Positions 47,730-59,602 of a stretch of 64,000 nt of DNA are shown piece by piece (position 1 is the first letter of the stretch; every line of letters begins with the position of its first letter). This stretch comes from Caenorhabditis elegans (lineage: Eukaryota > Nematoda > Chromadorea > Rhabditida > Rhabditidae). The DNA lies in contig NC_003280.10 of the NCBI RefSeq assembly GCF_000002985.6, forward strand, positions 7,250,501 through 7,314,500, read 5' to 3'. Made by a program: the position numbers and the translations under genes. The notes beneath the pieces were generated by a model. It saw only the letters and a program-made list of their open reading frames with translations. It was not told the DNA's origin and searched no databases.

Positions 47730-49070
47730 CAGGAACGCAGATTACCCCTAAAATAATTACTTTAGGTCAAGGAGGCATAGTTCAGCTTGAAAAAACAATT
47801 GCAACGCGTACTTTATTTATTTTTATTAATTAAAATAGTTGCACATGAGAATTTAGAACATTAAAATGAGAAAACAATGAAAAACAATCAAAAATCACTA
47901 TTTAGAACAGGAGTTCCGTATTTATTCGGATAATTTTCGAACGAATACCGTAGTCGTGGTGTTCGTGGTGAAACCCATTTCTCCATTAAATGCATGTTCC
48001 TTTAAATTATTGAGGTTCCGCACGCACTTGAGAGTCCATGGAAAGGAGAACTGGTGAAAAACTTAATATACGAAAAGGTAATATGCTGAAAGGAGGCGTG
48101 GCATGTAGGAGAGTAGAAAAAACATTTTTTTCGACTTTTTGAAAAAATAGTAGGCTTGGATTATGTAGTTTCAATATGGTGTCGGGTACTGTATTTTCTG
48201 AAAACCCATGTGATTCGAGTTCGCGGCGAGACCTAATTCTTCAGGGACCTAATTTTATACGAATCCCAAGCTGACCTAGTGAAGACCCTGTGTAGATGTA
48301 ACAGTAAATGTAAACATAGCATTTATATTAATCTCCGTTTTTCTGGAGATCAAATGCTAAGTAGATCAATTGAATATACTTGTGCTCTCAGAGATACCTG
48401 CTCCAAAGTCGATATTTCCTCACTCTCAACTCTTCAGAACTGGCAGAAAGTGTATGAATGAGTGTTGTTATGCATAGTATTGAATATTCTAAATTTATTT
48501 TCCATGTGCTTTGTGCTTAACATAGCTTGACCGTTTTGATTCTTTCTTTACAATGAAATGGATATACATCTTCATCTTTTTATTCTCGGGAGTCGAATGA
48601 CCGTTTCAAAAACTTCAAAGTGTGTAGAGCATGCAAAAGCAAACAACGTGAAGATTCTCGACAAATTTAGTTTTTTTTTTTCTTCCCGACCGTCCGTTCG
48701 CCGGCCATCGTATCAAATTTCCTCCCACCTCTATTTCATTGTCATCTCCATTCCAACCCCTTTCTGACCTTTAACGAGAATTAGATTTTGTCTGTTTGTG
48801 TATATTTAATTTTGGAAAACAAAGCCTCACATCGAAAAAGGTTGCAGGCTGGCCGATCGTACGAGCGTATTGTGTGTGTGTACGAACATAGAGCGTCCGA
48901 TTGCATAAGGTTCGTGTAAAGCAGCTTCCGGCCGTGGGAACAACACCATAGTTTGTGTGCCGAGAAGCGACGCCCCTTGTCTCCTCACAGTCCCATCTTT
49001 GTTCTTGCTTCGTAACTTGAACTCATCACGACCAAATAGAGTCTTTGACTAGGTGTACCCTTTGGTTGCC
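47730..49070. promoter_or_regulatory. Intergenic region between divergent puf-8 and the Thr-rich secreted gene
   Basis: No gene is supported here. A CGTGGGAA (CSL-type) site lies at 48933-48940, 131 bp upstream of the plus-strand ATG. A GC-richer stretch with CGTACGAGCGTATTGTGTGT lies near 48858-48880. The rest is AT-rich. Confidence 0.5.
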
Positions 49071-50990
49071 ATGGTTAAAAGTCTTCATTATTTTATATTA
49101 CCTTTAATTGGTAATGCCCTAATTCTAAATACACCACCTGAATATCAACCTGGATATGGTTATGTTGGACCAGCATGTGCTGTATTTGTAAGCATTCGTA
49201 GAAAACAATTTGAAAATATCTTCCAAATCTTTCAGGACAGTACCCTATTCCTTCATGGTGTTTCCAAGCGAAAGTTGAATGATCACGAACTACACATATT
49301 TAGTTCGTATCAGCATGATCTAAGTGCATTCAAAGAGTTTGTCATTCTATTCTCGATTGTTTTGAAAATTAAGCGTTTTACAGTTCATCATCTTCATTTG
49401 ATTCTTTCGAAGCCTCGTTTCCTACAATTCCAAAATTCTGTGGAGGGTATGATGATTCTATTGAAGTGGTGTTGGATTCTTGTATTGTTCGAGTAAGTTT
49501 TTTTTTCCAATTGTGTATAGTTAGAACCATCTGGTTTTAATGTAAATCTTCAATATTACGGTATCAGGGGTCGACACGATCGGAAATTGATAGGTCAAAG
49601 ACGCTTCGAGACCAATTACCGTATTCTTTTGTCAGAATCTATGAAATAGTCACTTCACTTTTTAATTACTACAATTAACAAATACGGTTTTTTTCTAGAA
49701 TAATCACGTCTACGTTGGAGATCATCTTATCCGACCATTAACAAACTTTGAGAAACAGAAAATACAGTTAGTTAAAATGAGACGAATGTATGGAGAATCA
49801 AAAAGGAAACGTAGCAAAAGAAGCTCGAAACCATTGTAAGTTCATCCAATATTCTGCATTTTCAAATAATCTTGTTTCAGGCCTGGCACACGACCACAAA
49901 GAGATTTTAGTGAAATGCTTCACAAACTTTTGAATATTAACTCTACAGTAACTTCTCGATTCCTTCCAGTAGTTAGTCAAAGTCCTCTCTTTGCAATGGA
50001 AGGTCCGTGGCAGAATTTGTTTGAACTCGGGAAAGGTGATTTCCTTTCTTCGAGATATTTGTTATGAAAATTAAACATTTCATTATTCCAGATAAGGATA
50101 TGATTGAATTATTAGCTGCTTCACAATTTAAACCCCAATTACCACCCGTTGCATCAGTTCCAGTAGCTCCAGTCATTGATATTACGAAGATTGATTCTCC
50201 GTATAGAGCCACTTTTACAACAATGAAACCAAGAAAATCACAGAAACCAGAAAAAAAGAAAGAAGTTTTCAATGTTTTCACTACTAAAACTAATCCTCAA
50301 ATTACCACGACTACTATGACAACCACAACAAGAACATCCACAGGTAACATCTACAAGACAACTATTTGAAAAATTCAGTATATACAACATTTTCAAAATT
50401 GCAATTTATAATTAATAAATTAAGTTAACATCCGATTAAAGCTGTCAATTTTCAGCCATTCCAACAACTACCACAACTCCAAGACAAATATCACTTCAAA
50501 CGATTCCATTTTCAACCACAACTAGACAACCAAATTTTGATAAAACCAAGACTCCTGCAACAATGCCATCAGCTTCTTCTTCTTCACTTTCAAGTATTCA
50601 AACAGTTGTTGATCCAATTATCTTGAAGTTAATTTCAAAGGCATTGGAAAAAAATGAAATGATTGATGAATATTCATTGAAACAGGCTCTATCGATGAGA
50701 AATGTTGCAACTACTACTGTAGGTTTAAATCTTTAATACATCTGAATTATCAATTATTTCAGACTCCTCTTCCACTTCGTTTCATTCTTCCAACACCTGC
50801 AGCCCCAAATCCATTTCTACCGTCTACAAGAGTTGGAGGTCTTTCTCATAATCATCTATTCATTCCCCATCAACCGTTTACTACTCTTGTTTCGACCGAT
50901 TCTAGATATTCTGCACCGAACCCTCTTTCTCATCGACTTCCAAACGAGATTTGCCGAGTTCATATGAATTCAAATCCTTTCCATTTTTAG
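49071..50990 (+). CDS. Secreted Thr-rich nematode protein, unknown function
   Basis: I do not recognise a family. Eight exons, 49071-49187, 49236-49336, 49384-49492, 49699-49835, 49881-50035, 50092-50343, 50456-50718 and 50763-50990, keep frame throughout and give 453 residues. A signal peptide is likely at residues 1-18 (MVKSLHYFILPLIGNALI). The N-terminal part has three Cys (GPACAVF, KFCGGY, DSCIVR). A strongly basic patch, SKRKRSKRSSK, could be a proprotein-convertase site. The middle is rich in Thr (TTTTMTTTTRT-like runs), suggesting O-glycosylation, and the end is Pro/Ser-rich. Much of the frame is also open through the first intron, so a hand-made single-exon model of that part would be wrong: the exon 3 frame used here (SSSFDSFEASFPTIPKF) is clearly more protein-like. 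The ATG at 49071 is the first Met. Confidence 0.75.
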
Positions 50991-51610
50991 TTTTATTACT
51001 CTACCAAATAATTAAACAGACTTTTCCTATCGGGTCCCCTAATTTTCTTTCATTTTTCAGGCATCTCGGTTGTTTTTTTCAAAGTATTTTGACCTAATTT
51101 TCCATGTTGAAATTAATAAAATATTTATTAAATGAACACAAACACAGATGTTGGAATTGTCTTCTTCTGGTCAAGTACTGGATATACTCTCTTTTTTTGA
51201 TAATGCTGAATTGATAAATTTTTGGTTCCAATGAAAGGATCAAACATTGTAGAAAATCTTTACAAAAATAATTGTAGACCTACTATTATAATAAATACAG
51301 TTTTATGCAGAGTCTGCGTCTCTCAATATGAACAGCCTCTCAAGCACTAGAGATGCGCCAGCACGCCGCGCGTCAGCAAACGTCTTTGGCCTCAGTTTGC
51401 CTTCAAAATAATGCATGAGTTCGGCATTTCAAATATTATTTAAGCCAAATTGTTTTTCTAAACTGCGGAAATCTAATTTTGAGAAAAGGAAATTTTAAAT
51501 CCAATCGTTTTATTTTAATCTTAAAATATCTTTCTATATAAAACCGCCAACCGTCCTGTTTGTTTCTTCAGAGATACTAATAATCTAACATTTTCAACAG
51601 AACAAATTGG
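50991..51610. other. Intergenic region upstream of cul-4
   Basis: This holds the 3' end of the Thr-rich gene (AATAAAATATT near 51115) and the cul-4 upstream region. A GC-rich block around 51354-51390 (CACGCCGCGCGTCAGC) stands out in the otherwise AT-rich sequence. No gene seen. Confidence 0.55.
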
Positions 51611-54600
51611 ATGACATCTGGAGCACCACCGACTATTTCAACAGAAAAAAGTCGAAGTAAACAGCTTCGAAAATCGTCAAAGCGCACAGCCAGCACCGTT
51701 GAAGGTACAGAGGTAGTAATTAAATAATATTTTCAATGTGAGAAAAAATAAATTGCAGGCTAAGCAAATGCGCGGCGACACTGAAAATCGTTCCGACGGA
51801 GAAATGGACGATGTTTCAACAAGCAGCGAAATCAGACATGGAAATGGATTTATTGAGAATTTCAGAGTGAGTTATTAATTTATTAAAATGTTCATCGGTG
51901 GGAAGTTTTCAGAGTCAAACCGGCAATTCTTCACGCACAACCGCAACAAATGAACGCATCAAAAAGAAACTTGTGATAAAGAACTTTAAAGGTAATATTT
52001 GTAAAGTTTTCATTAGTTATTTTGATTTCCAGCGAACGCGAATCAAAATGATGTTGCGATGGGGGACACCAATATTGATAGTAAGTTTATTCTTCGATAG
52101 GTGTTATATTTTGTTTGATATCCAGGTACAGACGGATCAGTTGGTAGAGATTGGGCTGTTCTTTCGGATAATGTTTTCGCTATTCTTGAAGATAGGAAAA
52201 CAGTAACCACTTTGGAAGGCTTATTCAGCGTAAGTTTTTGATTGTTTAAAACATTGTAAAAACTGAGCGTTTTCAGAAGGTCAGATCTGTGTGCGATAAA
52301 AATCAATCAAAAGTACTTTACGATCGTCTCGTTGCAATTGTTGTTCAGTTTGCAAAATCATTAAAGGAGTCGTTAAATGCGGTTGAGCAAGTTCCTCTTG
52401 CAGAAGACAATTGTGAGCAATATTTGGAAAAGTTTGGGCAGATCTGGCAAGCATATCCAGTTAAAATCGTAAGTGAAGAGTTTTATTTAAAAAAAAACAA
52501 TAGATTTAACTCAGAATCTCATCAGGAATATTTTTCTTCATCTGGACCGAATTGCGCTCGGCGCTACAGACACAGAAATTCTCCCTTTGTGGGAATGTTT
52601 CATGCAAATATTTCAAAAAACATTCTTCCCGAACATTTTCAAGGAATTCAAAGCAACAAAACTGTTCAATGCTCTCTATATGGCGATGCAGAAAATTATG
52701 CAGAGGTATCCAGTGGACAGTCCTCTCAGAAGTCTTGTAGATATGCTTCAAACAGTTCATGTGTCTGAAGAATTTGCAAAATTCCTTATTAGCCAACTTC
52801 GAGAGCACTATAACAATGAGAGAATCGATAAAGTTCCAAAAATGAATGTAGGTTTTTATTTTCATTCTTTGAAAAATCTCGATTACTTATATTTATTTTA
52901 GTGCAACGATTACATGGAATACTGTGAAGACCAGATAAATCGATATTCGCAATTAGTGAAAGTGAACTTTGATGAACCGTCGGCTCTAAAAGATGTTCAG
53001 GCAACAGTGACAAACTGTCTCATTCAACAAGCAATTCCTGAAATTCTCACACATGATTTTGACGATCTTATCGATTCTGATAACATTTCGGATATCGGCC
53101 GAATGTTTAATTTGTGCCGTCAATGCGTTGGTGGAGAGGATGAAGTACGTACACAATTCTCAAAGTATTTGAAAAAACGCGGAGAGAAATTGATTGCTAC
53201 GTGTCCTGATGAAGATCTTGTTTCTGAGCTACTTGCTTTCAAGAAGAAAGTTGATTTTATCAGTAAGTATTTCAAAGTTCTCTGTTATTTTTATTATTAT
53301 CAAAAATTTTAAATTCCTCATACGTGGATCATTAATCATATTTCAGTGACTGGAAGCTTCAAATCCGCAAATGATCCAGTAAAAATGAGACAATGTTTGT
53401 CAGATGCCTTTGAATCTTTTGTAAATAAACAAGTCGATCGATCTGCAGAACTTATTTGTAAGTCATAATTCGAAATTTCTATATTATAATTTCTATTTTT
53501 CAGCAAAGCACTTCCACACACTTCTTCACAGTAGCAATAAAAATGTATCAGACGACACAACTCTCGATCAAATGGTAGATGAAGCTATTGTGTTGTTCCG
53601 ATATCTTCGTGGAAAAGACGTTTTTGAAGCATATTATAAAAGAGGTCTTGCTAAGCGGCTTTTCCTTGAAAGAAGTGCATCTGTTGATGCTGAAAAGATG
53701 GTTTTATGCAAGTTAAAGACAGGTATTTAATACTTTTTAGTTTTCAAATTAATAACTTTTTGATTTAGAGTGTGGCTCGGCGTTCACATACAAATTGGAA
53801 GGAATGTTCAAAGATATGGATGCATCTGAAAATTATGGAAGATTATTCAACCAATATCTAGAACATATGAACAAAGAAAAAGCGAATTTCACTGCTCGAG
53901 TCATAACTCCAGAATATTGGCCAACCTATGACACATATGAAATTAATATTCCAAAAGAGATGAGAGATACACTTACCGATTATCAAGATTTTTACCGTGT
54001 TCAACATGGAAATCGGAATGTTAAATGGCATCACGGACTGGCTTCTGCGGTTATTTCTGCTTCATTCAGGCCTGGATGTAAGAAAGAATTAATTGCAACA
54101 ATGTATCAAACTGTCATTCTTCTTCTTTTCAACAAATGTGAGACATGGACTGTCGCTGAAATTGTTGAGCACACTAAGATTCTGGAAATTGAAGTCGTCA
54201 AAAATGTGCTTGCACTTCTTGGTGGACGTGATAAGCCTAAGGTTTTGCAGAGAGTCGAAGGAGGTGGATCCGAAAAGGTAACTAACTTTTCATTCAACTC
54301 AACTAAAAATGTCTTTGTTTAGAAGGAAGGTACTGTGGAAAATTTGAAAAACGAGAAATTTGTTGTAAATTCTAAATTCACGGAGAAGCGCTGCCGAGTT
54401 AGGATTGCTCAGGTCAATATAAAGACAGCTGTGGAAGAGACGAAGGAAGTGAAAGAAGAAGTGAATTCTGATCGACAATACAAAATTGACGCTGCTGTTG
54501 TAAGAATTATGAAGGCTCGAAAGCAGCTAAACCATCAAACTCTAATGACGGAGTTATTGCAACAATTGAGGTAAGTTTTCAGAAAAAAAACTTTATTTTT

Positions 54601-55030
54601 AAATTCAAAAAATTCAATCAATTTTTTATTCGAGAAATAGTAATATCAATATAAGCCGAAAAATAAAAACTGGTTTTGAAATTTTTTATGAAAATATTGA
54701 ATGTAAAATATAAATTGGCACACAACTACAAACCAAAATCAAAGGAAATGTAAAAATTGAGAACTTTTTCAATACTCTCAAAAACATAGCATTTAGTAAA
54801 TTAATATGAATTTTGACATTTTGAAGCGATTTCCTTGATAAAAATTTGTCTAAATTTTGCTAAATTTGCTGCTAAGGTAAAATAAATGTTAATTATTCTA
54901 AATGAGTTTTTTTTGTTTCAGATTCCCCGTGAGCACCGCCGATATCAAGAAACGCCTGGAATCACTCATCGAACGTGAATATATATCGAGGGATCCTGAA
55001 GAGGCATCTAGCTATAATTATGTTGCGTAA
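51611..55030 (+). CDS. cul-4: Cullin-4, scaffold of CRL4 ubiquitin ligases
   Basis: CUL-4 joins DDB-1/DCAF substrate receptors to an RBX RING protein. In C. elegans it limits re-replication by acting on CDT-1. I count 13 exons, from 51611-51712 to 54922-55030, for about 840 residues. An N-terminal basic, low-complexity extension of about 90 residues comes before the cullin repeats. Cullin hallmarks include FRYLRGKDVFEAYYKRGLAK, the homology domain with WPTYDTYEINIPKEM and a C-terminal winged helix. The neddylation site is the Lys in IDAAVVRIMKARKQLNHQ. The protein ends SSYNYVA, the usual cullin Y-x-Y-x-A end. brf-1 starts 340 bp downstream on the same strand. Confidence 0.96.
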
Positions 55031-55370
55031 TACATAATATCATTTTTATTCCTTTTTCAAATTCAATCCTTATCCGTGCCACTGGTCTCTTCTCATCTCG
55101 TTTGCCCTGTTATTGAACAGTTTTCTTCCTTTATTTGTGCGAGTTTCGTCTTTTTTAGAGAAAAATGTACTAAATGTTAGTTTCTGTTTTTTCAATTATG
55201 TTTTTCTCTTCACCTAACATGTGCATCCAAAATACTGTTGAATACATGGTTATTTGATTGAATTCTTTATACGAAATTACTCGAATCGGTTGAAATATCC
55301 GTGATCTTACATTTTTTTGGTTTTTTTTTTCTTAATCAATTTTCAAAGTTTCTCGTTAAGCAGACACAAA

Positions 55371-57928
55371 ATGGTTCGAACCTGCTCGAACTGCGGAAGT
55401 TCTGAAATTGATGAGGATGCTGCTAGAGGAGATGCTACGTGCACTGCGTGCGGAACTGTGCTCGAAGAATCCATTGTCGTAACTGAAAATCAATTTCAAG
55501 AGCGAGCTGGTGGATCAGGTCACACTCTAGTCGGTATGTGGTAGGAATGTTAAAAGTATTTACAAAATGTTATTTCAGGTCAATTTGTGTCCTCAGAGCG
55601 AGCTGCAGCTAACAATTTCAATGGAATGGGATCTCAAGAATCTCGAGAAATGACGTATGCAAAAGGCCGGAAAGTTATTGATGAGCTCGGCAGTCAGTTA
55701 CGAATAAATTCACATTGTATGAACACTGCATTCAATTTTTACAAAATGTGCGTATCTCGTAACCTGACACGTGGACGTAATAGATCATCCGTTGTTGCTG
55801 TTTGCATGTATATAACTTGTCGACTAGAAAACACTGCTCATTTGTTGCTCGATTTCAGTGATGTCACTCAGGTATGACATTTCGGTAAACTTTTGTAATT
55901 AATAAGTGCAATTTCAGATTAATGTCTTCGATTTGGGAAGAAACTTGAACTACCTTTCTCGTTCATTGCGTATCAATCTCCCATCCACGGATCCTTGTCT
56001 TTACATTATGCGATTCGCATGTGTTTTGGATTTTGGCGACAAACAGAAAGAAGTTGTGAATTTGGCGACAAGACTAGTACAAAGAATGAAAAGAGATTGG
56101 ATGTCTACTGGAAGAAGACCAACTGGAATCTGTGGAGCTGCTCTTTTAATTGCTGCAAGATCTCTTAATTTCAATCGATCCATTAATGATATCGTTCGTG
56201 TTGTACACATCAGTGAAGGCGTAATCAGAAAACGTCTCGATGAATTCAGTCAAACCCCTTCGGGAAGTCTTACGATTGATGAGTTTTCAACTGTTGATCT
56301 AGAACATAGTGAAGATCCACCAGCATATCGAGAATCACGACGGAAAGCACGTGAGGATCAATTGAGAAAAGAGGCTGAGCAAGCAGAATCAATGAAAGAA
56401 CAACTAGGAGAAATGGAAGCTCACGTTGAAGCTGCACTCGATAAGAAGAGGAAGGAAAAGTTTTCAAAAAGTCCATATGCACGAATGATTAGTGAAAATC
56501 TAGGTAAGGAAAATGATAAAATGCAGACGCTTACTGAAACAGTTGTGGAGAGTTCAGGGTTGGAAAAAGGAGCTGATGAAATGGTACGAAATGAAATTAT
56601 CAATACAGTTTTCAACGCTGCTGAAGAAGATCCTTGGTGAGTTTTCTTTGTATTTTTAACTCTAGGTTTGTTTAAATATTGTAATTACAGCACCTCGAAC
56701 TCATTGGAAAAATATGATAAGTATCGTCCTTCGCTGGAATCTCTTGGAATAAAAAGAACATCGGAGCCAGAACCCGAACCCGTCCCACATCCAATAGTTA
56801 ATGCCGATTTAGAAGAAGACATCTCAGATTCAGAAATCGATTCGTACATTCTGACGGAAAGTGAAGTAGCCATCAAAACAGATTATTGGATGAAAGCAAA
56901 TGGAGAAGCAATGAAAGAGATTGAAGAGAAGAAACGCGAACGTGAATTGAATGGTGGAGTAAAGAAGAAGAAACCGAGATCCAATCGAAAAACTGACACC
57001 ACGTCTACATCTGTTGCTAGTGCCGTTGAGAAAGTTATTGCGGAGAAGAAATTATCGAATAAAGTGAACTACGAGATGTTAAAAGATTTGGAGACGATGG
57101 CGACTGGTATCAAGAGAGATATACGTGAATCAACTCCGGCTCCAGTCACTCCAATTTCAATCAAAGTTGATTCGTCTGACGTCACTCCCGATACCTTATC
57201 TAAAAGTGAAAAAATAGCGAGAGGTAAAAATATACGATCTCAAGCCAGCGAATCGACAATCCAAAAGTTGAGAAGTATTTTTGATCTGACAGAAGAATGC
57301 TCTGAAACTAGCAAAAACTCATCACCGAAGGTTAATTTGAAAGTTGAATCTGCTAGTCCATCAACTTCTGAAGTATCTTCAATCGAACATAAACCGTTTG
57401 TACCACCCGCTAGATCCAGATATGCCAAAGTGAAGCCGATTATTGGAGCTAAAAAGCTTGCAGCTGTGAGTTCAACTGTAGCCCATTTAGATTTTATTTT
57501 AAAATTTCAGCTAAACGAAGTCAAAAATGTCCATACAGTTCCTGAACCATCTGCACCAGCGGAGCCAATCGTTTCTGAAGCACCTCTACAAGTAAAAACA
57601 TCATCTTCTGATCCTATCGTTACGAGCACAGAGGTTTTAACAAATTTTTAGTTTAGTCAATCGTTGATTAATTTCAGGTGCCATCCGTCGCTGAGCCACC
57701 AGCTCCAATTCAAAATGTAGAAGAAGCAAAACCAATTGTTCCCGTCAAATCAAGATATGCAAAAGCAAAACCAAATTTGAAACCGATAAAGCAGAAGGTT
57801 ACCTTTAATCTGCCAATAAAAAAATACTGAAATTTTTCCAGACTGCCGTCGACGTTGTCACTGTCGGAGAGGGAGAATCCAGTGAACCATCGGCCAAGCG
57901 CACTAAAGCAGAGCATCTTGAATCCTAA
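55371..57928 (+). CDS. brf-1: BRF1, TFIIB-related subunit of RNA polymerase III initiation factor TFIIIB
   Basis: BRF1 recruits Pol III to tRNA and 5S promoters in the nucleus. Seven exons span 55371-55532 to 57842-57928, giving roughly 750-760 residues. The start MVRTCSNCGSSEIDEDAARG opens a TFIIB-type zinc ribbon with CSNC and CTAC. Two cyclin-like repeats follow, containing RGRNRSSVVAVCMYITCR and TGICGAALLIAARS. The C-terminal half carries the Brf-specific homology with TDYWMKANGEAMKEIEEKKR, then a Ser/Pro-rich tail with two copies of a SRYAK motif, KRTKAEHLES at the end. It could share an operon with cul-4 (inference; no clear SL2-type acceptor was identified). Confidence 0.95.
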
Positions 57929-58266
57929 TTTGAACTATCTTGCAACAATCCTCCATTAAACAATTTATTAGCCACTAAAACTGCACTCTCCCCGCTCTAG
58001 TTATTTCGACTTCCTTTTTATGAAAATACAGGTTAATTTTTTTCTAACACGAATCGTTCTCAGGCTTCCACTTTCTCAATTATTGTTTCCTTCAGTTGTT
58101 CTGCGTTCAAAATTTGTTCAGTTCTTCGACTTTCAAATTTCGAATGCTGTTGTTGTTTCTATTATATCCATTCTGTATATGTTTAATTAAACTAAATTTT
58201 TCTCGTTTTGATTTATCTATAAAGTAACAAGCAAAAACAATCTATGGCTAAGAACATTTTTAAATT

Positions 58267-59602
58267 TTAGATAAACTTGTTCGCCAATGCAAGAACTTTC
58301 GAAAACTGCACATTTCCACGATTGGCCATGAGTTTTGTGGGAATGGGAGCGGTGATTCGGTTTCCGAGTGGATTTCCTTCTTCATCGAGAAGCACAATCA
58401 TATTCTGATCAGTAACTGGAACTCCATGTTTTCGGTAGTGGACGTGCGTATTTGCACCGACCACGTAAGCTTTTCGCATTTGTCCACGGATGGCAACGAG
58501 AATCTAAACACATTTATATTAGGTAAATCAAGGGAAAAAACAACAGAAATACCTTGTCACCGAGTTCTGCGTGTGGCATATGCTTGGCTCGTCTTCCTTG
58601 CTTGTATACGTGAATGCAGTACGGTAGTTTTCCAGTCGTATCTGCTTCTTTTCCGAGAGCAGAGTTATCAACAACATTCAGGCGTGTTCTTCGGTGGATT
58701 CCCATGCTCGGAGCTCTGCTTCGATGTTTCGACAACTCATATCTGTATAAAAAATGTATTTTCCTGAATTAATTTCTAAAACAAAACGGTCACAGCGTTC
58801 AGAAAGCAAATTTTATTTTAATAAAAACTAAAATAGCTAATCAACTAATCAACAGTCAAACATAAAATGCTCCATTCCACACTTTTTGTGATCGTATTTC
58901 ATCTGATGCGTTAATCATTTCGTATGCACAATGCCGGCATCCGTTTCCACAACACTTTCCTTTTTGCAAATGATGGGAAATTGTGAACACAGAATATCCA
59001 GTTTTTGGATCGATATAAGTGAGTTTTCTGTCATTAATGGCTCTCGTATGTGCCATATGAATAGTTCTTTCTTCACTTGTGAGTCCATCGTAGTTCACCC
59101 ATGGAACTTTAGATTTGTTGATTGCAGCTTCGAAGAGAGTATAGTTTGCGATCATTTCTCCTTTCTTGTGCTCCACGAGCTCATAACCTGGACCCGTTGA
59201 TTTTGGTTTATAATAAACTGGAGCAGCATTAGATTTTGATAGTTTAACACCTTGTTGAGTGATAATGACATCAGTTTCGTTTGTGTTCTTGGGCTCAAGG
59301 GATGATTTTTCGTCCGATTTCGTGGTGAAGCGGCGACTGCAAAGAGAACTGTTACAACTTCCGTGCCATCGTTATTAAATTTTAATTTTAAAAAAATTGA
59401 ATTACTACTTCAAGACCCGGTTGTAACAATTCCCTTGCAGGGCAGATACAGGGTTCCGAACGCCAAGACCGTTGTTTCAAAATACTTACTCTGGTTGTGG
59501 CCACCATCTGCCCGAAGCACTGCATCTTGAAGCAACTGTGGTGTTGAAAACGTTGGCCAGTAGTCGAGAGAACATTCCACTACTGCTCGGTAGGTTTGCC
59601 AT
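58267..59602 (-). CDS. mrpl-14: Mitochondrial ribosomal protein L14 (uL14m), using a distant presequence exon
   Basis: uL14m is a large-subunit protein of the mitochondrial ribosome. The body is coded by 58553-58742 and 58267-58503. It has RTRLNVVDNSALGKE, YCIHVYKQGRR, ILVAIRGQMRKAYVVG and NRITAPIPTKLMANRG, all typical of bacterial/mitochondrial L14. The exon at 58742 begins with one base that must complete a codon, and it has no in-frame ATG before Met at 58705. The exon 59490-59602 (MANLPSSSGMFSRLLANVFN) ends in the matching phase and is rich in Arg/Ser like a targeting presequence. Joining them gives 179 residues. The same exon also fits the C1orf53-like ORF between them. The core identification is firm; the shared first exon is inferred. 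An alternative is a separate short start at 58705. Confidence 0.85.
58856..59602 (-). CDS. C1orf53-like (DUF5522) mitochondrial protein sharing its first exon with mrpl-14
   Basis: Two exons, 59490-59602 and 58856-59336, give 197 residues. The N-terminus (FSRLLANVFNTTVASR and following) looks like a mitochondrial presequence. The C-terminal domain has YIDPKTGYSVFTISHHLQKG and then KCCGNGCRHCAYEMIN, the C-C-G-x-x-C-R-H-C motif of the DUF5522/C1orf53 family. The Cys-rich motif suggests metal binding, but the family's function is not known to me. This coding exon lies wholly inside what would be the mrpl-14 intron. Confidence 0.82.

Noticed and set aside
49053-49496. Single long ORF covering the first three exons of the Thr-rich secreted gene
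   Set aside because: The last part in that frame is poor protein sequence; splicing at 49336/49384 shifts to a frame that continues through five more exons.
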